Assembly: GCA_900538575.1 (NCBI GenBank)
Contig: UPZA01000025.1
Span: 1-15,114, forward strand
DNA length: 15,114 nucleotides
Direction: 5' to 3'
Source: an uncultured Ruminococcus sp.
GTDB lineage: Bacteria; Bacillota; Clostridia; Oscillospirales; Ruminococcaceae
Part shown: piece by piece, positions 1 through 6,156 of the stretch
Position numbering within the stretch: the stretch's first letter is position 1
Layout of the letters: every line of letters starts with the position of its first letter
Program-made: the position numbers and the translations under genes
The notes under the pieces: generated by a model
Told to the model about the DNA's origin: nothing
The model's database searches: none
Seen by the model: the letters and a program-made list of their open reading frames with translations, nothing else

Positions 1-4
1 TTTG

Positions 5-99
5 TGCGAGCAAAGAAATGAAAAATAACTTTTACTATGCTTTTCGTAAAAGCAAAACATTGCGAGCAAAGAAATGAAAGATACTTTTACCATGCTTTT
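5..99. repeat. Two-copy tandem repeat, about 56-base period, in intergenic DNA
   Basis: The 19-base stretch TGCGAGCAAAGAAATGAAA occurs at 5-23 and again at 61-79. In both copies it is followed by a near-identical tail ending in ATGCTTTT (24-44 and 80-99, one indel and a few substitutions). Each copy leads into a short hairpin of the type GCTTTT-NNN-AAAAGC, at 39-53 and 94-108 (extended to 92-110 in the second). A third hairpin of the same type without the long repeat lies at 125-139. No open reading frame of credible quality covers the region. The left copy starts near the window edge, so more copies may lie outside. Confidence 0.75.
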
Positions 100-139
100 T
101 TCAAAAGCATAAAAATTTTGTTAAGCTTTTTTCAAAAGC

Positions 140-169
140 AAAAAAGAACGCCTTAACGACAAGGCGTTC
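140..169 (-). terminator. Intrinsic terminator of the fabD-aroE-aroK-amidohydrolase run
   Basis: Read on the minus strand, a 9-bp stem GAACGCCTT / AAGGCGTTC (169-161 with 154-146) closes a 6-base loop and is followed directly by a run of six T (145-140). It starts 9 bases after the amidohydrolase stop codon at 178-180. This is a textbook Rho-independent terminator layout. Confidence 0.88.
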
Positions 170-177
170 CGTACTAT

Positions 178-1362
178 TCATATATGCGTACTTTTAAAAA
201 TATTTTTCACTATAACGCCGTCCTCAGCAACAATAACAGGCTCGGACATCATATCCAGCGGATCGCAGTTCTTAGGATAAAGCTGAAGATCCGCGTCTTT
301 TCCGACCTCTATACTGCCTGTTCGGTCCGCTATTCCGGCGGCCTCCGCCGCATTGCAGGTTATTGCCTTCAACGCGTCCTCGCAGTTCATTCCGCCCTTT
401 ACCGCCGCCGCCGCCGACAGCGGAAGATATTGAATCGGAACGACGGTATGATCTGTGCAGATAGCTGTCTTAACTCCGTTTTCAGCCAACGCTCCCGCAT
501 TTTTCAGCTCAAGGGACTTCATTTCCGGTTTGCATCTGTCGCATAATATAGGACCGGCTATTGCGGTTACATTCTCTCTTCCGAGAATATCTGCGATAAG
601 GTGTCCCTCGGTAGCGTGGATCAGCACAGGCTTTATTCCGAATTCCTTGGAAATTCTAAGAGCTGTGAAAATATCGTCGGCTCTGTGACAGTGAAAGTAA
701 GCTGTCGTTTCGTTTCTCAGAAGCGGCAGGAGAGCCTCGCACTTTATGTCGTATTCGGGCAGCTCAGAGTTTTCTCTGTCGCTTTCATATTCGCGGATTC
801 CGTCAAGATATCTCTTCGCCTTGGCAAGTCCCTCTCTTATAATTGCGGCCGTAGCCATTCTTGTAACGGGGGCTTCGTCCCTGCCGTTATAAACTCTTTT
901 GGGATTTTCACCCAGAGCAAACTTTATCCCCACCGTCCTTATCAGCATATCGTCGATACGTCTGCCGGCGGTCTTGGCGGCAATTATCTGTCCGCCGCAG
1001 GGATTGGCGCTCCCCGGACATATAACGGCGCAGGTGATCCCTCTTGAAACAGCCTCGTAAAAGCACCTGTCAAAGGGATTTATACCGTCGATTACTCTCA
1101 TCTGAGGCGTAAACGGATCGGTAGCCTCGTTGCAGTCGTCGCCCTCAAAGTCTATTCCGTTTTCAATAATACCCAGATGAGTATGAGCGTCGATAAAGCC
1201 CGGTAAAAGCAGACCGCCGCTGCCGTCGATATCGTGGCTTTCCGTTTCCTGGGGGCGTCCCTCGCATACCGCTGCGAATTTTCCGTTTTCGATTTGAACC
1301 CACCCGTTTTCGATTACCCTGTCGTCCGCCATTGTTTTAATTTTAACGTTATAAATTTTCAT
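178..1362 (-). CDS. Metal-dependent amidohydrolase (imidazolonepropionase-like superfamily)
   Basis: A 394-residue cytosolic protein of the amidohydrolase superfamily. Such enzymes hydrolyse C-N bonds at a one- or two-metal centre, and the substrate here is not known. Visible are an N-terminal beta domain ending in LLLPGFIDAHTHLG (51-64, metal-binding H60 and H62), the HCH pair (H224, H226), LIHATEGH (H249, H254), and CTDH with the probable catalytic Asp304. The C-terminal IEVGKDADLQL segment (351-361) is the classic return to the beta sandwich. K147 in the GIKF segment could be a carboxylated metal bridge, but this is a guess. The start at 1362 has a GGAG about 11 bases upstream. The gene follows aroK by 20 bases and is last in the run, so it is probably cotranscribed with it. 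Nothing in the sequence ties it to the shikimate pathway. Family confident, function open. Confidence 0.85.
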   Translation of the reverse strand: MKIYNVKIKTMADDRVIENGWVQIENGKFAAVCEGRPQETESHDIDGSGGLLLPGFIDAHTHLGIIENGIDFEGDDCNEATDPFTPQMRVIDGINPFDRCFYEAVSRGITCAVICPGSANPCGGQIIAAKTAGRRIDDMLIRTVGIKFALGENPKRVYNGRDEAPVTRMATAAIIREGLAKAKRYLDGIREYESDRENSELPEYDIKCEALLPLLRNETTAYFHCHRADDIFTALRISKEFGIKPVLIHATEGHLIADILGRENVTAIAGPILCDRCKPEMKSLELKNAGALAENGVKTAICTDHTVVPIQYLPLSAAAAVKGGMNCEDALKAITCNAAEAAGIADRTGSIEVGKDADLQLYPKNCDPLDMMSEPVIVAEDGVIVKNIFKSTHI

Positions 1363-1382
1363 AATTGAATTAATCTCCGAAT

Positions 1383-1886
1383 TTATTTCTGGAATAAGCT
1401 TAAATTATCCATTATTTCTTTTGCAACGCTTAAAGGACCGCCTTCACATTTTATAGTCATAGAAGAATTTTTTTTATATACGGGGTATCTTTCATTAAAA
1501 AGCTCTTCAAGCTGCTTTGGAGTACGGCTTGCAGCAACCGGACGGTTTGAGTCTCCTGAAATACGGTAAAAGCAGGTCTTGAACGGGACGTCAAGAAAAA
1601 CGACAATACCGTTTTCACGGGCGATACCGCTGTTTATATCGCTCAGCATCGCGCCGCCTCCGCATGCCGCTATTCCGTTGAAATCGCAGAGCTCTTTTAT
1701 AATGTCCGTTTCCAGCTTTCTGAAATAAGGCTCTCCGTATTTTTTAAATATATCGGGTATGGGCATTCCCGCTCTTTTAACAATAAGCTCGTCGGTATCG
1801 CAGTAGCCGCGTCCGCTTATCTCCGCAAGCTTTTTGCCAACCGTAGTTTTGCCGCAGCCCATGAAGCCGCATAAAAATACAGTCAT
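1383..1886 (-). CDS. aroK: Shikimate kinase
   Basis: This enzyme phosphorylates the 3-hydroxyl of shikimate with ATP, the fifth step of chorismate synthesis, in the cytosol. The 167-residue length is normal. The P-loop GFMGCGKTT is at 7-15. Shikimate-binding residues expected for the family are present: D32 in the DTD segment (30-32), R56, and the GGG of ACGGGA (76-78). The lid arginine is R115 in NRP, and a further arginine (R133) is in ERYP. The start at 1886 is supported by a strong GGAGGAG about 7 bases upstream. It lies 42 bases after aroE and 20 bases before the amidohydrolase, consistent with one transcript. The symbol aroL would be equally defensible. Confidence 0.95.
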   Translation of the reverse strand: MTVFLCGFMGCGKTTVGKKLAEISGRGYCDTDELIVKRAGMPIPDIFKKYGEPYFRKLETDIIKELCDFNGIAACGGGAMLSDINSGIARENGIVVFLDVPFKTCFYRISGDSNRPVAASRTPKQLEELFNERYPVYKKNSSMTIKCEGGPLSVAKEIMDNLSLFQK

Positions 1887-1928
1887 CTGTGCTCCTCCTT
1901 TATTTTAAGCAAAAAAGTAAGATGTTAA

Positions 1929-2765
1929 TCAATTAAAATCCCGTTCTACAATTTTAGCGGCGTCCGAAATAATTGTGTTTATCTGTTCGTCGGCGTAGCT
2001 GTCGCCGTCCCATATTTCATGAGCGGACACAGCCTGAAGTACAAGCATCGACATACCGCCTACAGCGGCTATTCCCGCTTCCTCCGCATACTGTATAAGC
2101 TTGGTTTTAACGGGATTATAAACGGCGTCGAAAACCGCTCCGCAACGGCCTGTAATTTCTCTGCTTACCGGACATGCGTCGGTCTTAGGGTACATTCCCA
2201 CAGGCGTAGCGTTTATAAGCAGGTCGAATTCGCCGGATATACTATCCATAGAGGTTATACTGATTTCCGCGCCGCTTATTTTTTCCTTCGCTTCTCCGAC
2301 AAGCCTTACGGCGGTTTCCATAGCCTCCGGAATTACAGCCATAGTAACCGCAGCGCCGTGCCTTGCCGCTTCTATAGCCATCATTCTGCCAACTCCGCCG
2401 CAGCCCAGAAGCAGAACGCGTCCTCCGAGATTTTTTTTCGGAACTGAACGCAGAAAACCGTCGCAGTCTGTATTAAAGCCGGTCAGCCTGCCGTTTTTTC
2501 TGCATATACAGTTTACCGAATTATATCTCTCGGCGCTTTCGTCCAGCGAATCGAGGTATTCTATAACGGAAACCTTATGCGGTATGGTTACGTTAAGTCC
2601 GTCATAGCTTTCGAGCAGCTCCGGCAGCTTAACTGCTATTTCCTCCGGAGCTATATCCAGCAGATCGTATTGAGCGCTTCTGCCGGATTCCTCAAAAAGC
2701 CTATTATGTATAAAGGGGGACATGGAATGTCCCAGCGGATGACCTATCAAACCGTATTTTTTCAA
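1929..2765 (-). CDS. aroE: Shikimate dehydrogenase, TTG start
   Basis: This enzyme reduces 3-dehydroshikimate to shikimate with a nicotinamide cofactor, the step before AroK. The 278-residue protein has the substrate site HSMSP (13-17), NVTIPHK with catalytic Lys64, and NTDCDG with Asp100. The Rossmann loop GCGGVGR is at 121-127, NATPVGMYP is further on, and GGMSMLVLQA is near the C-terminus. The NADP-specifying NRT motif that usually follows the second nucleotide-binding strand is absent; residues 141-150 read TMAVIPEAME. The start is TTG at 2765, backed by AGGGAGGT 7 bases upstream, and no in-frame ATG fits better. Its start lies 40 bases downstream of the fabD stop. Confidence 0.94.
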   Translation of the reverse strand: MKKYGLIGHPLGHSMSPFIHNRLFEESGRSAQYDLLDIAPEEIAVKLPELLESYDGLNVTIPHKVSVIEYLDSLDESAERYNSVNCICRKNGRLTGFNTDCDGFLRSVPKKNLGGRVLLLGCGGVGRMMAIEAARHGAAVTMAVIPEAMETAVRLVGEAKEKISGAEISITSMDSISGEFDLLINATPVGMYPKTDACPVSREITGRCGAVFDAVYNPVKTKLIQYAEEAGIAAVGGMSMLVLQAVSAHEIWDGDSYADEQINTIISDAAKIVERDFN

Positions 2766-2805
2766 AATGATTACCTCCCTGCAAACAGCTTAAAATTATA
2801 TTTTC

Positions 2806-3726
2806 TTATTTTAATTCCGCCGCTTTTTCAAGGGATTTGATATCCTCAATATTTGCGGCGTTTACGCCCTTAAGGGTTTTTCTGACAAGTCCGGTCAGAA
2901 CCTTATTCGGACCAAGCTCTATAAAGCTTTCAATGCCGTTTTCCTGCATATTCGCAAGCTCTGAGGTAAACAGAACCGGCGAAGTCATGTGCTTTGCCAG
3001 AAGCGACGGCATATCGGAGAAGTCCTTAAGCTCTCCGCCAAGTACGTTTGAATAAAAAGGCACGCGGGGCTTTTTGAATTTAATATTCTTTATTTCATTA
3101 TAGAATTCTTTTGCCGCGCTCTCCATAAGCTTTGAATGAAAGGCCGCCGAAACCTTTAGCTGAACTGCTCTTGCGCCCGCTTCGGCAAAAGCCGCCGCCG
3201 CTTTTTCAGCCGCCGCCTTTTCTCCCGCAATAACTGTCTGCGCCGGAGAATTATAATTGACTGGAACAACATAGCCTTCGGTATCGGCGCAGATTTTTTC
3301 GATTTCCTCAGGGGACATTTTCATAATGGCGTACATTGCTCCGTCGGTTTCATTTCCGGCCTTGTCCATAGCCGCCGCTCTTGCTTTTATTATACGGAAG
3401 GCGTCCTCTAAGGAAATCATTTCAGCGGCGGTCATCGCCGCGTATTCTCCCAGAGAATGACCTGCCGCGGCGTCGAATGAAAAACCGTTTTTCTCAGCGG
3501 TTTTAAAGCACAGCAGGGACATAGCCATTATGGCCGGCTGCGAGTTACAGGTTTGAGCAAGCTCTCCTTCAGAGCCTTCAAAGGTTAGCTTTGCCAGATC
3601 GAATCCAAGTATATCAGAGCCCGTTTCATAAATATACGAAAATTCTGGGTTTGCGTTCAAAAGCTCTCTGCCCATACCCGGATACTGAGAGCCTTGTCCG
3701 GAAAATAGGAATGCTGTTTTAGACAT
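2806..3726 (-). CDS. fabD: Malonyl-CoA:ACP transacylase
   Basis: FabD transfers the malonyl group from malonyl-CoA to the phosphopantetheine of ACP, supplying the extender unit for FabH and FabF. The 306-residue protein shows FSGQGSQYPGMG (8-19, oxyanion Gln11), the nucleophile elbow GHSLGEYAA with Ser91, Arg116 for the malonyl carboxylate, and His197 in AAFHSK. The start is placed at the ATG at 3726, because GGAG lies 9 bases upstream. A longer reading from a TTG at 3741 would overlap that ribosome binding site. The gene is divergent from fabH and leads a run with aroE, aroK and an amidohydrolase. In many Firmicutes fabD lies between fabK and fabG inside the fab operon, so it has been relocated or inverted here. 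Confidence 0.96.
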   Translation of the reverse strand: MSKTAFLFSGQGSQYPGMGRELLNANPEFSYIYETGSDILGFDLAKLTFEGSEGELAQTCNSQPAIMAMSLLCFKTAEKNGFSFDAAAGHSLGEYAAMTAAEMISLEDAFRIIKARAAAMDKAGNETDGAMYAIMKMSPEEIEKICADTEGYVVPVNYNSPAQTVIAGEKAAAEKAAAAFAEAGARAVQLKVSAAFHSKLMESAAKEFYNEIKNIKFKKPRVPFYSNVLGGELKDFSDMPSLLAKHMTSPVLFTSELANMQENGIESFIELGPNKVLTGLVRKTLKGVNAANIEDIKSLEKAAELK

Positions 3727-3767
3727 AATAAATAACTCCAATCAAAAAAATTTTTTATGTTTATATT

Positions 3768-3804
3768 CCACAGTTTTTTTGGATAATATTTGTGCAAACT
3801 GCGG
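3768..3804 (-). repeat. Imperfect inverted repeat in the fabD leader
   Basis: Arms CCACAGTTT (3768-3776) and AAACTGCGG (3796-3804) match at 8 of 9 positions around a 19-base loop. Read as minus-strand RNA the single mismatch becomes a G-U pair, giving a 9-bp stem. It sits at or just inside the predicted fabD transcription start, so it could be a DNA operator or a leader hairpin. Confidence 0.4.
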
Positions 3805-3805
3805 T

Positions 3806-3834
3806 ATTTTATTTTGAGTGTCACAAAATAACAA
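3806..3834 (-). promoter_or_regulatory. Candidate sigma-A promoter for fabD
   Basis: On the minus strand TTGTTA (3834-3829) is followed after 17 bases by TAAAAT (3811-3806). Four of six bases match the -35 consensus and five of six the -10. Transcription would start near 3799, leaving a leader of about 73 bases before the fabD ATG. The region is AT-rich, so chance matches are likely. Confidence 0.42.
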
Positions 3835-3887
3835 TTATTACATTGCAAAAAAGTTAAAAATAGATTACAATAAAATATGATTGATTT

Positions 3888-3925
3888 AAAGGTTAGCTGA
3901 AATCACTGGCTTCAGTTTGACCTTT
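3888..3925 (+). promoter_or_regulatory. Imperfect inverted repeat upstream of fabH, candidate operator or leader hairpin
   Basis: The left arm AAAGGTTAGCTGAA (3888-3901) pairs with the right arm TTCAGTTTGACCTTT (3911-3925) across a 9-base loop. As plus-strand RNA the stem has 14 pairs, two of them G-U, with one bulged U. As DNA it is AAAGGT and CTGAA blocks mirrored with a 3- or 4-base gap. It abuts the best -10 candidate for fabH (TATAAT, 3926-3931). It does not match the FapR or FabT consensus as I know them. Confidence 0.5.
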
Positions 3926-3931
3926 TATAAT
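3926..3931 (+). promoter_or_regulatory. Possible -10 element for fabH
   Basis: A perfect TATAAT lies 50 bases before the fabH start. No good -35 is found: 17 bases upstream the sequence reads TCACTG. The promoter may be weak or activator-dependent, or the true promoter may lie elsewhere in this AT-rich stretch. Confidence 0.3.
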
Positions 3932-3980
3932 AACTATACCACAAATTAAAGGATATGACAACTTACAAGGAGGAATTTTT

Positions 3981-4976
3981 TTGCCGGGAATCAGAATTTT
4001 AGGTACTGGTAGCTACCAGCCTCAGAAAAAAGTAGTGAATGAGGATTTCACATCGTTCATCGAAACCAGCGACGAATGGATAACAACCAGAACGGGAATG
4101 AAGGAACGGTTTGTTTCAAACGGCGAGCCGACATGGTTCATGGGAGCTCAGGCGGCAAAGTCGGCTATATCGGCCGCGGGAATTTCTCCTGAGGATATTG
4201 GAGTCATAATAGATACCAGTGTTTCACCGGATTATTACACTCCTTCTATGTCCTGCATGATTCAGAGGGAAACGGGAGCCGTCAACGCTATGACAATAGA
4301 CGTCAACTGCGCGTGCGCCGGATGCGTTTACGCTATTGATATGGCAAAGCGTTATTTGCAGACTGATAAGGATATTAAATATGCTCTTGTAGTTGCAAAT
4401 GAAAATCTGACTAAAATAACCGATTATACCGACAGAAGCACATGCGTACTGTTCGGAGACGGCGCGGCGGCTATGGTTATAGAAAGAGCCGACAACGCCG
4501 TTTATTCAAGCTTTCTGGGAGCTGACGGAAACGGTGCCAAGTATCTCTTTGCAAGGTCTATACCGCCGGCAAACGCTTTTATGACCGGAGAGGGCAAGGT
4601 AGACGACGGTTTTCCCGAGTCGAATTCCCACTATCTTTATCAGGACGGCAGAGAGGTCTATAAGTTTGCTACGAAGGCTCTGCCCAGCGCGCTGACCAAG
4701 GCGGCTGAAAAGATAGATTTCGAACTGACAAGGCTGAACGTTATAATACCCCATCAGGCAAACGTAAGAATTATTGAAACCGCCGCTAAGAATCTGGGTA
4801 TATCCATGGATAAATTCATTATCAATTTGGATAAGCACGCCAATACGTCAAGCGCTTCGATTCCTATTGCTCTTCATGAGGCGGTAACGGAAGGAAAAAT
4901 TAAAAGCGGAGATTTGGTGGGACTTGTCGGTTTCGGCGCGGGACTAACGTTCGGAGCTATAATATTTGAATTTTAA
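3981..4976 (+). CDS. fabH: 3-oxoacyl-ACP synthase III (beta-ketoacyl-ACP synthase III), TTG start
   Basis: FabH condenses an acyl-CoA primer with malonyl-ACP and so begins fatty acid synthesis. The 331-residue thiolase-fold protein carries the Cys-His-Asn triad: Cys112 in NCACAGC (109-115), His258 in IPHQAN, and Asn288 in HANTSSAS. GFGAGLTFGA near the C-terminus (317-326) is also typical. The residue after ACAG is Cys115, where most FabH proteins I know have Phe. The start is TTG at 3981: AAGGAGG lies 7 bases upstream and the protein begins directly with the expected RILGTGSY strand. fabH is followed by a 123-base gap holding a strong promoter but no visible terminator, so transcripts from fabH may run on into fabK. 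Confidence 0.96.
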   Translation: MPGIRILGTGSYQPQKKVVNEDFTSFIETSDEWITTRTGMKERFVSNGEPTWFMGAQAAKSAISAAGISPEDIGVIIDTSVSPDYYTPSMSCMIQRETGAVNAMTIDVNCACAGCVYAIDMAKRYLQTDKDIKYALVVANENLTKITDYTDRSTCVLFGDGAAAMVIERADNAVYSSFLGADGNGAKYLFARSIPPANAFMTGEGKVDDGFPESNSHYLYQDGREVYKFATKALPSALTKAAEKIDFELTRLNVIIPHQANVRIIETAAKNLGISMDKFIINLDKHANTSSASIPIALHEAVTEGKIKSGDLVGLVGFGAGLTFGAIIFEF

Positions 4977-4992
4977 ACGACAGGCCTTAGTG

Positions 4993-5021
4993 TTGACTGC
5001 CGGCGGGTTATTGTATATAAT
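4993..5021 (+). promoter_or_regulatory. Sigma-A promoter of the fabK-to-acpP operon
   Basis: TTGACT (4993-4998), a 17-base spacer and a perfect TATAAT (5016-5021) give eleven of twelve consensus matches at ideal spacing. Transcription is expected near 5028, about 72 bases before the fabK start. No convincing operator was recognised next to it. Confidence 0.75.
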
Positions 5022-5099
5022 ATTGATTACGGCGTCAGATTAATTCCGTGAAATTTAAGCGGACATTTTAAGAAATAGCCTTAGGAAAGAGGAAAACTG

Positions 5100-6026
5100 A
5101 TGACTACAAGAATAACAGAACTTCTGGGTATAAAATACCCTGTAATACAGGGCGGAATGGCATGGGTGGCTGAAAGCGCCCTTGCAGCCGCCGTATCAAA
5201 CGCCGGAGGACTCGGCATTATCGCGGGCGGAGCCGCTCCGATCGACTATCTCAGAGAACAGATAAGAAGGACCAAGGAGCTTACAGATAAACCGTTCGGC
5301 GTTAATATAATGCTTATGAGCCCTAATGCGGAGGAGCTTTCTCGGCTTGTAATAGACGAGAAGGTTCCGGTTGTAACCACAGGGGCCGGAAATCCGGGCA
5401 AATATATGGCGGCATGGAAAGAAGCGGGTATAAAGGTGATCCCTGTTATACCGTCGGTGGCTTTGGCAAAGAGAATGGAAAGAGCGGGAGCAGACGCGGT
5501 AGTTGCCGAGGGTACGGAATCCGGAGGACATATAGGTGAAAATACTACCATGTGTCTTGTTCCTCAGGTTGCCGACGCTTTAAATATTCCGGTAATAGCT
5601 GCCGGAGGAATTGCGGACGGCAGAGGAATTGCAGCGTCCTTTATGCTGGGTGCAGAGGGCGTTCAGATAGGAACACGCTTTCTGGCGTCAGAGGAATGTC
5701 AGATACATCCTGTTTACAAGCAGCTTGTGGTTGAGGCAAAGGACACCGATAACGTCGTTACCGGCAGAAGCACGGGCCACCCGTGTCGAAATCTCAAGAC
5801 TAAATTTTCAAAAAGACTTTCCGGCGGCGAAATGAACGGAACTATCACTCCGGACGAGTTTGAGAAGATAACTCTCGGCTCAACCAGAAAGGCGGTTGTG
5901 GACGGCAATCTCGAAGAGGGATCTTTCCTTTGCGGACTTATTGCGGGAATGATAAATGATGTAAAGCCCTGTAAGGAAATAATTGAGGAAATGATGGCGC
6001 AGGCTGAAAAGCTGATGAAGATATAA
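5100..6026 (+). CDS. fabK: Enoyl-ACP reductase II (FMN-dependent FabK)
   Basis: FabK carries out the final reduction of each elongation cycle, trans-2-enoyl-ACP to acyl-ACP, using FMN and NAD(P)H. The 308-residue TIM-barrel protein belongs to the nitronate monooxygenase/2-nitropropane dioxygenase-like family. It starts with the flavin-binding PVIQGGMAWV (14-23), has GVNIML (67-72), the signature EGTESGGHIGE with His144 at 137-147, AAGGIADGRG, and GAEGVQIGTRFLASEE. The His144 position agrees with the key residue reported for pneumococcal FabK. The ATG at 5100 has GAGG about 7 bases upstream. It is the first gene after the strong promoter at 4993. No FabI is present in the window, so this is likely the main enoyl reductase. 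Confidence 0.95.
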   Translation: MTTRITELLGIKYPVIQGGMAWVAESALAAAVSNAGGLGIIAGGAAPIDYLREQIRRTKELTDKPFGVNIMLMSPNAEELSRLVIDEKVPVVTTGAGNPGKYMAAWKEAGIKVIPVIPSVALAKRMERAGADAVVAEGTESGGHIGENTTMCLVPQVADALNIPVIAAGGIADGRGIAASFMLGAEGVQIGTRFLASEECQIHPVYKQLVVEAKDTDNVVTGRSTGHPCRNLKTKFSKRLSGGEMNGTITPDEFEKITLGSTRKAVVDGNLEEGSFLCGLIAGMINDVKPCKEIIEEMMAQAEKLMKI

Positions 6027-6156
6027 TTATGCTTTCAGTTTTTCGATACCGGAAAGAAAAGAATAAAGCCTGGCGGCAAGAGTATCGCTAAAATGGGAAT
6101 TGTAATCTGTATTATATAAAAGGTTTAGATAAAAAGCAAACAGGAGGTAGCAGTAA

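Noticed and set aside
5..139. CRISPR array
   Set aside because: Only two copies of the long repeat, no regular unique spacers, hairpins within the repeats, and no cas genes in the window.
3727..3741. Longer fabD start at a TTG at 3741
   Set aside because: This TTG overlaps the GGAG that serves the ATG at 3726, and the extra residues are not part of the FabD fold.
3888..3931. Intrinsic terminator upstream of fabH
   Set aside because: The stem is followed by only TTTT then TATAATAAC, and no plus-strand gene lies upstream to be terminated; operator or leader is more likely.
5029..5049. ACGG...CCGT mirrored bases just downstream of the fabK promoter as an operator
   Set aside because: Only four bases per arm with a 13-base gap; too weak to support a site.
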